Notes: generated from the letters alone by a model not told the origin. Shown: positions 6,860 to 15,840, counted from the first letter of the stretch. The stretch: 23,613 nt of DNA from Acidimicrobiaceae bacterium (GCA_013044365.1 JABEUP010000225.1:1-23613), one strand, 5' to 3'. Program-made: numbers and translations.

Positions 6860-7159
6860 GTGTCTGAGCTAGTACTTGCAGCCAAGTCAGGTCGGTCTGA
6901 AGGAAGCCCCGCTTCTCGTCGTCTGCGTTTAGAAGGTCAGATACCCGGCGTTGTGTACGGTGCATCCACTGAACCGGTACAGGTTTCCTGTAATAGTCGG
7001 GAGCTGCGCTCCGCAATGTCAAAACAGCAATTGGTTGGGACTGTCATCCAACTTGAGCTTGATGGCACGAAACGCCATGTCGTCATCAAGGAAATTCAGC
7101 GCCACCCTGTCCGGCCGGAAATTCTCCATATCGATTTCCAGGTTTTGAACCAGAAGTAG
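6860..7159 (+). CDS. rplY: Ribosomal protein bL25, short form
   Basis: bL25 binds 5S rRNA in the large subunit. The 99-residue protein matches the 5S-binding domain: SRRLRLEGQIPGVVYG near the N-terminus and IKEIQRHPVRPEILHIDFQ near the C-terminus. Many actinobacterial and other bacterial bL25 proteins carry an extra C-terminal CTC domain of about 100 residues; it is absent here, and the gene ends cleanly 50 bases before pth, so no remnant is visible. The start is GTG, six bases after AGGAG (6849-6853). The gene lies between prs and pth, as in mycobacteria. Confidence 0.95.
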   Translation: MSELVLAAKSGRSEGSPASRRLRLEGQIPGVVYGASTEPVQVSCNSRELRSAMSKQQLVGTVIQLELDGTKRHVVIKEIQRHPVRPEILHIDFQVLNQK

Positions 7160-7198
7160 CTTTTGATATCACTCCGCTACCAGTTTTAGGAGATTGAA

Positions 7199-7771
7199 AT
7201 CAGCGTAATTGTGCTGGGATTGGGTAATCCCGGGAGAGCCTATGAAAAGACCAGGCACAATTTGGGTGCCATGGCTGTAGCGGAAGTTGCCGCTCGCCAT
7301 GGTGTGTCGCTGATGCCAAACACCAGGTCAAAAGCATTGCTTGCCGAGGTCAAGCTAGGCGCTGAAATAGTTGCCTTAGCATTTCCTCAGACTTACGTCA
7401 ACAATTCGGGTCAGGCTTTACGCGGACTCATGAAAAAGTATCCGATATCCTCTCCGGAGGGCTTGTTGATTATCCACGATGAGTTGGATCTGCCCCCCGG
7501 GGTTGTAAGAGTTAAAAAGGGCGGTGGAGTCGCTGGTCATAATGGTCTAAAGTCGATTGTGGCATTTTTTGGTTCCTCTGATTTCGTTCGGATTCGTATA
7601 GGGATCGGGAGACCAATGGCTTCTGGGGCAATCGTAAACTACGTGCTGTCAGGTCCTCCGAGCAAGGAACGCGAACTGTTGATGGTTGGCGTGGCATATG
7701 CGGCAGACGCGATTGAAGAAATAGTTACCGACGGAGTAGATTCCGCCATGAACCGGCTGAATGTTCGATAG
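7199..7771 (+). CDS. pth: Peptidyl-tRNA hydrolase; start codon non-canonical or uncertain
   Basis: Pth cleaves peptidyl-tRNA released from stalled ribosomes, recycling the tRNA. Family motifs are intact: GLGNPGRAYEKTRHNLG with the catalytic histidine in RHN, TYVNNSG, DELDLPPG with the conserved Asp, GVAGHNGLKSI and RIRIGIGRP. The first ordinary start codon, GTG at 7211, would begin the protein inside the first beta strand and lies 18 bases from AGGAG (7188-7192). ATC at 7199 is in frame, lies 6 bases from that AGGAG, and gives an N-terminus of normal length (ISVIVLGLGNPG). An in-frame TAG at 7187-7189 excludes any earlier start. I therefore give 7199 as the likely start; gene finders would use 7211. 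mfd follows 10 bases after the stop. Confidence 0.93.
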   Translation: MSVIVLGLGNPGRAYEKTRHNLGAMAVAEVAARHGVSLMPNTRSKALLAEVKLGAEIVALAFPQTYVNNSGQALRGLMKKYPISSPEGLLIIHDELDLPPGVVRVKKGGGVAGHNGLKSIVAFFGSSDFVRIRIGIGRPMASGAIVNYVLSGPPSKERELLMVGVAYAADAIEEIVTDGVDSAMNRLNVR

Positions 7772-7781
7772 CGTTTAGGTA

Positions 7782-10700
7782 GTGCATTTCAGGAGTCTGT
7801 TCGGTCCGCTAAGTAGAACCCCCTCTTTTGAAAAGGTAAATAGCTCACCGTCGGGGAGTTTTTACCTTCCAGGATCAGCCGCATCATTCATCCTGGGCGC
7901 CATGCATCAAACAAAGGAAATTGGGCACATAGTTGCCGTAGTGGCAACCAGGCAACAAGCTGCGGATCTCGCCGAAGAGTTGCTTGAGATTATGGAACCG
8001 AATCAAGTGCGCCTATTCCCCTCTTGGGAAACACTTCCTTTGGAAAGGGTCTCTCCGTCGATAGAAACGATGGGGTTACGCCTCAAGGTGCTAAACGAAT
8101 TAAATGACCAGGCTGCGTCGGCAGATCGGCTGGTGATTGTGGCGCCGGTTCGTGCTATGTGCCAGTTGGTTGGTAGTTCAGCCATTAGCGCTGGATTCAA
8201 GCGGATTGAACTTGGTATGACCCTGTCCCCTGAAGATCTTGTGACGTGGTTATCCTACAGCGGTTACCGCCGCGAATACCAAGTCGAGCACAGGGGAGAA
8301 TTTGCAGTCCGCGGATCGATTGTAGATGTGTTTCCTTCACACGCGGACTCACCGGTGCGAGCTGATTTCTTCGGAGACGAGATTGACCGTCTGTCGATTT
8401 TTGATCCGTCAGAACAGCTGTCTCTTGAGACTACCAACAACGTTGCCATTTACCCCGCGCGCGAACTGCTGGTTTCCCAATATGTGAAAGAGCAGGCTAC
8501 CTTGCTGCTGCGCGATGATTCCTATGCCCAGTCCACCTGGGAAAAGATTGCCAGGGGACAGTTTTTTGAGGGGATGGAATCCTGGCTTCCATGGGTAGAC
8601 AAGCCGGCTAAGAATGTTGGCGAATTCTTAGGTCCAAACACAAACGTGATCCTGTTCGAGCCCGCCAGATTGCGTGCTCGGGTGAGTGATCTTCTACAGG
8701 AAGAGGCTTCTATTGTTGAGGTTCTCAGCTCGACCTGGATGGTTCCAGGGGATCACGCGGCGTTCCCGGGACTTTTTATGGAGCTGGAAAATGTCTTAGC
8801 TTTCGCCAAAGGTACTGTACGTTTTGCGAACCTTCTGCCAGATCCGTCTGTCCGGACAGAGATATCGGCAATCGGCGTGGATTTGAGCTCGAAGGATCCG
8901 GGCGTCATTGTTGCCCGTTTATCGCAGTTGTTGAAGGATCGATACAGTGTTTTCATCTGTGCCGCCAACGAGGCATTGGCAGCGCGCTTAGTGGTGTCTT
9001 TAGGCGAGAGTGGATTATCCCCGACTCTTGTACTAAGTCAGGAGCACCTAGATGCATTACTTCAGCGGTCCCATCCGGGACTGTTTGTAACTGTCAGCGG
9101 TTTGGATCGCGGCACAATATTTCCGGAGATGAAGCTTGCCGTCATAGGCCAAGGAGATCTGACCAACAAGCGGCGTTCCCGCAGACCTGCTCGCACTATG
9201 AATAGGGGCAGCGCACAGGTTTTTGATGCTCTAAAGGTTGGTGGATATGTAGTTCACAATCACCATGGAGTTGGTCGCTTTGCGGGAATGGTGAAGCAAG
9301 AGCTTGGAGGAGTCGAAAGAGATTATCTCCTAATCGAGTATCGGGGAGATGACCGACTTTATATACCCTCGGATCAGATGGAATCTATCATGCCATATCT
9401 GGGCGGGGAGGCGCCGGCACTTTCCAAGCTCGGAGGGATGGAGTGGCAGAAAACAAGGTCACGCGTTAGACAGGCGGTATCGCGAATTGCCCAGGAGCTG
9501 GTGGTCCTGTATCAAAAACGCATAATAACCAAGGGGTTCGCATTTTCACCCGATACTGTATGGCAGAAAGAGATGGAGGATCTTTTCCCATATGACCTGA
9601 CTCCCGATCAGGCGAGAGCCATTGCAGATGTGAAGGCGGACATGGAAATCGAGAGGCCCATGGATCGCCTTATCTGTGGTGATGTGGGTTTTGGTAAAAC
9701 TGAGGTTGCCATTAGAGCGGTGTTCAAGGCAGTTCAGGATGGCAAACAGGCCGCAGTGCTCGTGCCGACAACTCTTTTGGCACAGCAACATCTCCAAACA
9801 TTTTCTGACAGATTCTCTGCATTCCCAGTCCGGGTAGAAGTCATTTCAAGGTTTCTCACTCCGGCGCAAAACAGAGATGTTTTGCAGAGAGTGGCAGATG
9901 GTAGCACTGACGTAATAATCGGCACCCATCGTTTGTTGAGCCAGGATGTTACATTCGCTGACCTCGGTCTACTAGTCGTCGACGAGGAGCAACATTTTGG
10001 CGTGACCCACAAAGAGTCGATAAAAAAGATCAAGGCGGGGATAGACGTACTCACTCTCACTGCGACTCCGATTCCCCGTACCTTAGAGATGTCTCTTACC
10101 GGAATAAGAGACATGAGCCTGTTGAGTACCCCTCCTACACAAAGGCAGCCAATCTTGACCTACGTGGGAGAATATGACGAATTAGCTGTTTCGGAGGCTC
10201 TTCGCCGTGAACTTATGCGGGAAGGTCAGATATTTTTTGTCCACAACCGTGTTTCTGACATCGATCAGGTGGCACAGGGCCTGTCAATGCTTGTTCCCGA
10301 AGCCCGAATTACCATCGCACACGGACAAATGGATGAGGGAACTCTGGAGCAGACGGTTGTTGATTTCTGGGAGGGCAGATATGACGTTCTGGTTTGTACC
10401 ACCATTATTGAGTCCGGAATAGATATGCCAACTGTTAACACTTTGGTTGTGGATAGGGCGGATCTTCTGGGGCTGGGCCAATTGCATCAGTTGCGTGGTC
10501 GGGTTGGCCGATCAGGGACCAGAGGCTATGCGTATCTGTTTCATCCCGCTGACGTGGTGCTGAGCGAAGATGCTTATGAACGGCTCAAAACGATCGGCGA
10601 AAATACGGAACTCGGTTCGGGATTTAGGATTGCCAAGCGCGATCTTGAGATACGAGGAGCCGGAAATATCCTTGGAGACGACCAATCGGGACATATAGCT

Positions 10701-11228
10701 GCCGTCGGATATGACCTATATGTGAAAATGGTAGAAGAAGCGGTAAGAGAGCTTAAGGGCGAAATCGAGCCCTCCATGCCAGACATCAAGCTTGAAATTC
10801 CCGTTGGGGCGGTAATACCTGAAGGTTACATTTCACGGACTGACCTGCGTCTTGAGGCTTACAGAAGGTTGTCGATGTGTACTAGCAATGATGACGTGGA
10901 CCAGGTGGCAAGGGAATGGCACGACAGATTCGGTCCCATCCCAAATGAAACCAAATCACTGCTGCGTTTGGCTAAGATAAGAGCCCGTGCCATACATGCA
11001 CAAATTAAAGAGGTTACTGTGGCAGGTATGGGCAGGTCGTCACTTGTAAGCCCGTCGGTACGATTATCTCCCGTTGAGCTGAAGGCTTCGGTTTCAATGC
11101 GGATGAAACGGTTATTCCCTAAAGGGCTCTACAAGGAGCGCGAAAAGATGGTGATCATTCCAATTTCCAAAGGATCTGATCTGATGGAGGCGCTAGAGCA
11201 CGTATTCGATGAACTGATAGATGTGTAG
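7782..11228 (+). CDS. mfd: Transcription-repair coupling factor Mfd
   Basis: Mfd removes RNA polymerase stalled at DNA lesions and recruits UvrA. The 1148 residues match the family. Residues about 25-400 form the UvrB-like damage-recognition part. The RNA-polymerase-interacting domain begins at about 486 (GGYVVHNHHGVGRFAG to YIPSDQM). The RecG-like translocase has Walker A GDVGFGKTE at about 631 and DEEQHFG at about 732, followed by TATPIPRTLEMSL, FVHNRV, IESGIDMPTVNT and QLRGRVGRSGTRGYAYL. A TRCF C-terminal domain completes it. The start is GTG with only a weak AGG two bases upstream, so coupling with pth is likely. An in-frame TAG at 7776 excludes an earlier start. Confidence 0.97.
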   Translation: MHFRSLFGPLSRTPSFEKVNSSPSGSFYLPGSAASFILGAMHQTKEIGHIVAVVATRQQAADLAEELLEIMEPNQVRLFPSWETLPLERVSPSIETMGLRLKVLNELNDQAASADRLVIVAPVRAMCQLVGSSAISAGFKRIELGMTLSPEDLVTWLSYSGYRREYQVEHRGEFAVRGSIVDVFPSHADSPVRADFFGDEIDRLSIFDPSEQLSLETTNNVAIYPARELLVSQYVKEQATLLLRDDSYAQSTWEKIARGQFFEGMESWLPWVDKPAKNVGEFLGPNTNVILFEPARLRARVSDLLQEEASIVEVLSSTWMVPGDHAAFPGLFMELENVLAFAKGTVRFANLLPDPSVRTEISAIGVDLSSKDPGVIVARLSQLLKDRYSVFICAANEALAARLVVSLGESGLSPTLVLSQEHLDALLQRSHPGLFVTVSGLDRGTIFPEMKLAVIGQGDLTNKRRSRRPARTMNRGSAQVFDALKVGGYVVHNHHGVGRFAGMVKQELGGVERDYLLIEYRGDDRLYIPSDQMESIMPYLGGEAPALSKLGGMEWQKTRSRVRQAVSRIAQELVVLYQKRIITKGFAFSPDTVWQKEMEDLFPYDLTPDQARAIADVKADMEIERPMDRLICGDVGFGKTEVAIRAVFKAVQDGKQAAVLVPTTLLAQQHLQTFSDRFSAFPVRVEVISRFLTPAQNRDVLQRVADGSTDVIIGTHRLLSQDVTFADLGLLVVDEEQHFGVTHKESIKKIKAGIDVLTLTATPIPRTLEMSLTGIRDMSLLSTPPTQRQPILTYVGEYDELAVSEALRRELMREGQIFFVHNRVSDIDQVAQGLSMLVPEARITIAHGQMDEGTLEQTVVDFWEGRYDVLVCTTIIESGIDMPTVNTLVVDRADLLGLGQLHQLRGRVGRSGTRGYAYLFHPADVVLSEDAYERLKTIGENTELGSGFRIAKRDLEIRGAGNILGDDQSGHIAAVGYDLYVKMVEEAVRELKGEIEPSMPDIKLEIPVGAVIPEGYISRTDLRLEAYRRLSMCTSNDDVDQVAREWHDRFGPIPNETKSLLRLAKIRARAIHAQIKEVTVAGMGRSSLVSPSVRLSPVELKASVSMRMKRLFPKGLYKEREKMVIIPISKGSDLMEALEHVFDELIDV

Positions 11229-11251
11229 TTATGATCGACTACTTTGTTTTT
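11225..11251 (+). terminator. Intrinsic terminator at the end of mfd
   Basis: GTAGTT (11225-11230) pairs with GACTAC (11237-11242) through one T-G wobble around a six-base loop, followed by TTTGTTTTT (11243-11251). It overlaps the mfd stop codon (11226-11228) and is the best terminator candidate in the left half of the window. Confidence 0.5.
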
Positions 11252-11532
11252 ACTATTAGGAATGGTTGCAGGTCAAATAGGGCTGGATAGTTAGAAGCTT
11301 GGAAGCGCCTTTTGTTTGAGGTGGCTCTGTGTGTAATAACCAGATCTGCAGGTGTTTGGGATCACTGGTAGTATTGGCGAACCAGTGTCGTTGGGTCATC
11401 TTTGTAAGATTGGGTAGTCAAAACCCAACTTTTGGATGGCATTTTGAACGAGCTTGATTGGGTTTAGCTTAAATGGTGGGCCGGATCCGGCGGAAGGTGC
11501 CGGTTGCTGGTAATTGTTTGGAGGATTTCGAG
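11229..11532. other. Intergenic stretch between mfd and the SurA-like gene
   Basis: No gene is seen. A 7-bp inverted repeat CACTGGT/ACCAGTG lies at 11363-11387 with an 11-base loop. Three direct copies of TTGGGT start at 11391, 11410 and 11458. One inverted copy, ACCCAA at 11423-11428, pairs with the second to form a 6-bp hairpin followed by CTTTT, which resembles an attenuator. No clear promoter hexamer pair was found. Confidence 0.5.
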
Positions 11533-12549
11533 TTGAGACTGTCGAAAGTATTGGCGTTGTTGGGTGTCGGCGCAGCTCTGTCGGGCTGTGTATCTTCGTC
11601 GGTGGCGGCCACCGTAAACGGCAAGGCGATCAGCTCGTCAGAACTTCTAAATGAAGTCAATTCGATCACATCGAATCAGGGATTCGTGAAGCAGCTCGAG
11701 TCGTCTCAGCAGGTGTTTGGTCAAGGAATCGGAAACAGTACCTATGACATGACTTTTGTTGACGAGGTTCTTAACAGGCGTATTTCCATGGATTTGATAG
11801 ACCAAGAAGCTAAGAAGCTAGGGGTGCATCTTACCTCCCAGGACATTGCCTTAGGGCGAGTAGATGCTGAGCAGTCCTTTGGCGGTGCGAGTGTTTTCAG
11901 CCAGTTTCCGCAACAGTATCAGGCGCAGCTGATAAAGGATTCTGCAACTTTGGACGTTGTCGAAGCGCGCCTAGTGCATGCGAATATTTCATTGAGTGCA
12001 CTTCAGAGCTACTTTAATGCTAATCCGGCCCAGTTTGAAAATATTTGCTCGTCTCAGATATTAGTTAGTACCCAGGCGCAGGCAAACTCTATTTATCAAC
12101 AACTTCAAAACCATGCAAATTTTGCCGCTTTAGCCAAGGCTGATTCGGGTGACCCGAATACTGCACCAAACGGCGGGGCGGTAGGCTGTGGCACCTATGC
12201 GGACTATGCATCAACCCTGGGCAGCCAGTATGCACAGGTTGTTATGAACCTTGGCTCTAATACGATTGCCCCCCCTGCGCATCTTCCAACAGGATGGTCG
12301 ATTATCGAGGTGACCTCGAGAACCGTACTTCCGTTCGATCAGCTAACTCCGCAGATAAGGGCAGCAATACTTGGTTCCAAGGGCCAGACGGCAATCACTA
12401 ATCTGCTTAGCAAGGATTCAAAGGCAGCATCTATTTCCGTGAATTCGCGGTATGGGTTGATAACTTCTACCAGTAATGGTTCCGGTGTATCTCCGCTTCC
12501 CAGTTCGCCGCCGTCCGCGCTCAATTTCTTCGTTCCGTCAGCCGGCTAG
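11533..12549 (+). CDS. SurA/PrsA-like peptidyl-prolyl isomerase lipoprotein
   Basis: A membrane-anchored extracytoplasmic foldase. From TTG 11533 the protein begins MRLSKVLALLGVGAALSGC, a lipoprotein signal with lipobox LSGC, so it should be diacylated and anchored to the outer face of the membrane. This start is preferred to GTG 11473 because GGAGG (11520-11524) lies 8 bases upstream and the signal peptide then begins correctly. A SurA-N-like segment follows (VNGKAISSSELLNEV), then a helical region and a parvulin-type domain from about residue 170: ICSSQILVST, FAALAKADSGDP, GGAVGCGTY and WSIIEVTSR. Two further Cys in the parvulin domain could form a disulfide. The C-terminus is Ser/Pro-rich. 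A SurA-like gene between mfd and mazG is also seen in Streptomyces-type loci. The substrate is unknown. Confidence 0.88.
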   Translation: MRLSKVLALLGVGAALSGCVSSSVAATVNGKAISSSELLNEVNSITSNQGFVKQLESSQQVFGQGIGNSTYDMTFVDEVLNRRISMDLIDQEAKKLGVHLTSQDIALGRVDAEQSFGGASVFSQFPQQYQAQLIKDSATLDVVEARLVHANISLSALQSYFNANPAQFENICSSQILVSTQAQANSIYQQLQNHANFAALAKADSGDPNTAPNGGAVGCGTYADYASTLGSQYAQVVMNLGSNTIAPPAHLPTGWSIIEVTSRTVLPFDQLTPQIRAAILGSKGQTAITNLLSKDSKAASISVNSRYGLITSTSNGSGVSPLPSSPPSALNFFVPSAG

Positions 12550-12623
12550 GTTCGTTGGAGTTATTTGATCAGCCACCAAAGTTGTGTCAGAAGTTATCTA
12601 GACATCATAAGGCGAGGTAGCCA

Positions 12624-14018
12624 GTGGGAAGGATTGTGGTAGGTGGACTGGGGCCCGGGGCGATTCCCATTATTGATGGACGGATTTGGGAAATTATTGG
12701 TGAGGTAACCGAGGTTGTTTTTAGAACTGACGTTCATCCGGGTGTGGCTGCCAGCCGATCTGAAATAGCAGGCAGGAACCCGTCTGTAAATTTCACCACC
12801 TTTGACCCGCTGTATGAACGGGCCGGTTCTTTTGAGACACTGTATCGGGAAATGTCTGACGCGCTTTTAGCTTTAGCTCAGACAACTCCGGGGGTAGTTC
12901 TGTATTTGGTTCCGGGCTCACCACTGGTTGGCGAGAAAAGTGTGGATTTGCTAAGAGAGTCTGATCAGGGTTTCGTCGAGATCATTCCAGGTGTTTCGTT
13001 TTTGGAACTGGTATGGTCAGCCCTGGGAATTGATCCCTTTGGATCCGGCGTGACAATGATCGATGCCGTGGATTTCCGCAGTCAGGCCAAGTTGAACAAG
13101 GGGCCTTATCTGTTGACGCAAGTCTGGTCTAAGCAAATTCTTTCCGAGGTGAAGCTGGCTCTTGCAGAGCCTAAGGGTACTAAAGCAACAGTGTTGCAGC
13201 GTCTTGGCACTAGCTCGGAAGCCATTTCCGAGGTTGCATGGGACGATCTGGATAAAATTGTGGAGCCGGACCACTTAACCACCATTTATATACCTAGGAT
13301 CCCGGCGCTCCCGGGTCCGGCACTTGTGGAGTTATATGACATTATCGCGCGTCTTAGAAATGAATGTCCCTGGGACAGGGAACAGACGCATCAGTCGTTG
13401 GTAACGCATTTAATCGAGGAGAGCTACGAAGTAGTTGACGCGATTGAGTCATTGGATACCAACCAGGACGAGGCGCAGGTTGAAAAGCTATTTGAGGAGA
13501 TCAAGGGTGAACTAGGCGATCTATTGGTTCAAGTGTATTTTCATGCAAATCTTGCGATGGAAGACTTGCGATTTGACTTGAGCGATGTAGCAGAAACGGT
13601 CACTAGGAAGCTCATACGTCGTCACCCGCATGTATTCACCGAGCTAGAAGTCAGTGGCTCAAGCCAGGTCGTCGCAAACTGGGAAAAAATCAAACAAACC
13701 CAGGAAGGCCGTTCGAGCATTTTGGAAGGTATTCCACAATCACTGCCGTCGCTACTGCTAGTCTCCAAGCTGTTACGGAAGGCAACCGCGGTAGGTATTA
13801 CACTTCCAACCCCCGAGACTTCAGCGGGGGAGGTCTCAAGAATATGGAGTAGTATTTCGTCGCTGGTCCAGTCCGGGAGCCACGATTCGGCTAAAGAGTT
13901 TGGCGAGTTGCTTTGGTGGATTGCAAATCTTGCAAAAGAGATTGGTATTGATCTTGAATCGGCCTTACGATCTAGAACAAGGGAATTCATCGCAATTATC
14001 AAGGCGGCGGAGAGTTAG
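12624..14018 (+). CDS. mazG: YabN-type fusion: tetrapyrrole-methylase-like domain plus MazG nucleoside triphosphate pyrophosphohydrolase
   Basis: MazG hydrolyses NTPs and dNTPs to monophosphates and pyrophosphate, cleaning non-canonical nucleotides. This 464-residue protein has the YabN layout. Residues 1-230 resemble a tetrapyrrole methylase (GLGPGAIPIIDGRIW, YLVPGSPLVGEKSV, ALGIDPFGSG), and MazG occupies about 240-464. The metal-binding residues are EESYE at 265-269 and ELGD at 296-299. NECPWDREQTHQSL, KLIRRHPHVF and NWEKIK are characteristic of the family. The role of the methylase-like part is not established in this fusion. The start is GTG, with GAGG (12614-12617) six bases upstream. 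eno follows after 85 bases. Confidence 0.94.
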   Translation: MGRIVVGGLGPGAIPIIDGRIWEIIGEVTEVVFRTDVHPGVAASRSEIAGRNPSVNFTTFDPLYERAGSFETLYREMSDALLALAQTTPGVVLYLVPGSPLVGEKSVDLLRESDQGFVEIIPGVSFLELVWSALGIDPFGSGVTMIDAVDFRSQAKLNKGPYLLTQVWSKQILSEVKLALAEPKGTKATVLQRLGTSSEAISEVAWDDLDKIVEPDHLTTIYIPRIPALPGPALVELYDIIARLRNECPWDREQTHQSLVTHLIEESYEVVDAIESLDTNQDEAQVEKLFEEIKGELGDLLVQVYFHANLAMEDLRFDLSDVAETVTRKLIRRHPHVFTELEVSGSSQVVANWEKIKQTQEGRSSILEGIPQSLPSLLLVSKLLRKATAVGITLPTPETSAGEVSRIWSSISSLVQSGSHDSAKEFGELLWWIANLAKEIGIDLESALRSRTREFIAIIKAAES

Positions 14019-14103
14019 CATATTGCGCTAATTTTCCAATATGTTCAGGTTGTCAGCGGATCGCTCCCATTGATATGGGTGCCTGTTAAAGGAGTCAAGT
14101 TAC

Positions 14104-15378
14104 GTGAGCATCATTGAGGCGGTAGTTGGTCGTGAAGTACTTGACTCTCGGGGCAACCCTACGGTTGAAGTAGAAGTCACCTTGTCGACTGGCGAGGTAG
14201 GCAGGGCAATAGTCCCATCAGGTGCTTCGACCGGGGCATACGAAGCCGTGGAAAAGCGTGACGGTGGTTCCCGTTACTCAGGTAAGGGCGTTTTGGGAGC
14301 TATCGAGCATGTCAACGTTACCATTGCAGATGTGGTAGTAGGAATGGATGCCCTAGATCAAAGGCATCTGGACGCTTCAATGATTGCATTAGACGGTACT
14401 GACAATAAGAGAAACCTGGGCGCAAATGCTATTTTGGGTGTGTCGTTGGCGGCAGCGAAAGCTGCTGCACAGTACTGTGATATTCCGCTGTATCGCTACA
14501 TAGGTGGAGTGAACGCCTCGATTCTTCCGGTGCCAATGATGAATGTCATCAATGGTGGTGTCCATGCCGATAATTCGATTGATTTTCAAGAGTTCATGAT
14601 TATGCCGGTTGGTGCGGCCTCCTTCGCGGAAGCATTACGTTGGTGTGCCGAGACTTACCACACCCTTAAGACCTTGCTCTCAAGTCGTGGCCTGTCGACT
14701 TCCATCGGTGACGAAGGCGGATTTGCACCCAACCTCCAACGGAATGAGGATGCAATTGCCATATTAGTTGAGGCAATTGAAAGAGCTGGAAGAGTTCCCG
14801 GCTCTGAAATTGCCATTGCCCTTGACCCGGCTTCAACCGAGTTCTACGAAGATGGCAAATACAAATTGGCCGGTGAAAACAGAACTTTAGATGTTGCTGA
14901 AATGGTTGATTACTGGGTACAACTTTCCAAGAAGTATCCTATTGTTGTCTCGCTTGAAGACGGAATGGCGGAAGATGACTGGGAAGGTTGGTCGCTTTTA
15001 ACCGAGAGGCTGGGCGATTCGATTCAACTGGTGGGAGACGATATTTTTGTCACTAATGTCACTCGTCTATCGCGGGGAATCGAGTCTAAAGTGGCAAACT
15101 CAATCTTAATTAAATTGAATCAGATTGGTACCCTTACCGAGACAATTGAGACTGTAAGCATGGCTTTTCGAAATGGCTATACCAATGTCATATCCCACAG
15201 GTCTGGCGAAACCGAGGATACCACGATCGCCGACCTGGCCGTGGCATTAAACACAGGTCAAATTAAAACAGGTGCTCCCACGCGCTCTGATCGTGTGGCA
15301 AAATATAATCAGTTGCTCCGAATAGAGGAGCAACTCGGGCAGAACGCAAAGTACATTGGCTTGGCCGCATTAGCGTGA
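14104..15378 (+). CDS. eno: Enolase
   Basis: Enolase interconverts 2-phosphoglycerate and phosphoenolpyruvate in glycolysis and gluconeogenesis. The 424-residue protein is full length. It shows SGASTGAYEAVEKRDG, GGVHADNSIDFQEFMI, GDEGGFAPNL with catalytic Glu204, the Mg2+ ligands in ALDPAST, SLEDGMAEDDW and GDDIFVTN, the catalytic base Lys337 in KLNQIGT, and the signature SHRSGETEDTTIADL. The start is GTG with AAAGGAG (14088-14094) nine bases upstream. A small hairpin CCCAT/ATGGG lies at 14066-14079 in the leader. ftsB follows after 18 bases, an arrangement shared with mycobacteria and Streptomyces. Confidence 0.98.
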   Translation: MSIIEAVVGREVLDSRGNPTVEVEVTLSTGEVGRAIVPSGASTGAYEAVEKRDGGSRYSGKGVLGAIEHVNVTIADVVVGMDALDQRHLDASMIALDGTDNKRNLGANAILGVSLAAAKAAAQYCDIPLYRYIGGVNASILPVPMMNVINGGVHADNSIDFQEFMIMPVGAASFAEALRWCAETYHTLKTLLSSRGLSTSIGDEGGFAPNLQRNEDAIAILVEAIERAGRVPGSEIAIALDPASTEFYEDGKYKLAGENRTLDVAEMVDYWVQLSKKYPIVVSLEDGMAEDDWEGWSLLTERLGDSIQLVGDDIFVTNVTRLSRGIESKVANSILIKLNQIGTLTETIETVSMAFRNGYTNVISHRSGETEDTTIADLAVALNTGQIKTGAPTRSDRVAKYNQLLRIEEQLGQNAKYIGLAALA

Positions 15379-15396
15379 AAGAAGAAGGGATAGAGT

Positions 15397-15717
15397 TTGA
15401 TCAGACGTCGTAGGGTAGTGACAATTGCAATTGCGCTAGTTGGCATCACCGTCTATCTACTAGCCGTCTTCCCTACTCGTTCATACCTTCTTCAACGAGG
15501 GCAGGTTAAGAAAACGGTTGCCCAGGTAAAACTGGTTGAGAACTCTAACAAGACCCTGCAGAACCAGATTAATTCAATGAATTCACCATCGGTTATTGAG
15601 AACCTTGCCCGAAGCCAATATGGACTTGTTAAACCCGGGGAAAAAGCGTTTGTGGTCCTTCCGCCGACTTCGTCAACAACTTCGACCACGGCAGCTAAAA
15701 AAGCGGGCACTAAGTAA
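15397..15717 (+). CDS. Septum formation initiator family protein (FtsB/DivIC-like)
   Basis: A small bitopic division protein of the FtsB/DivIC family, expected to act with FtsL and FtsQ-type proteins at the septum. The 106 residues contain a basic cytoplasmic start (MIRRRR), one membrane segment at about 8-27, a coiled-coil stretch rich in Asn and Gln at about 36-62, and the family motif NLARSQYGLVKPGEKAFVVL. The tail is Ser/Thr-rich and ends with basic residues. The start is TTG with AAGGGA (15385-15390) six bases upstream. It directly follows eno, as in other Actinobacteria. The DUF501 and ppx genes that usually come next in that lineage are absent here. Confidence 0.93.
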   Translation: MIRRRRVVTIAIALVGITVYLLAVFPTRSYLLQRGQVKKTVAQVKLVENSNKTLQNQINSMNSPSVIENLARSQYGLVKPGEKAFVVLPPTSSTTSTTAAKKAGTK

Positions 15718-15840
15718 CTTTCGAGTCTTACAGTCATCGATTCCGTAACTTCGCACAGGTTTTGATTCGGCGATAACAGAAATCGACGGCTAATGGAGGT
15801 CAAAAGACTGAGCGTCGTTTTACCGCTTCCCCGAGTCGAT

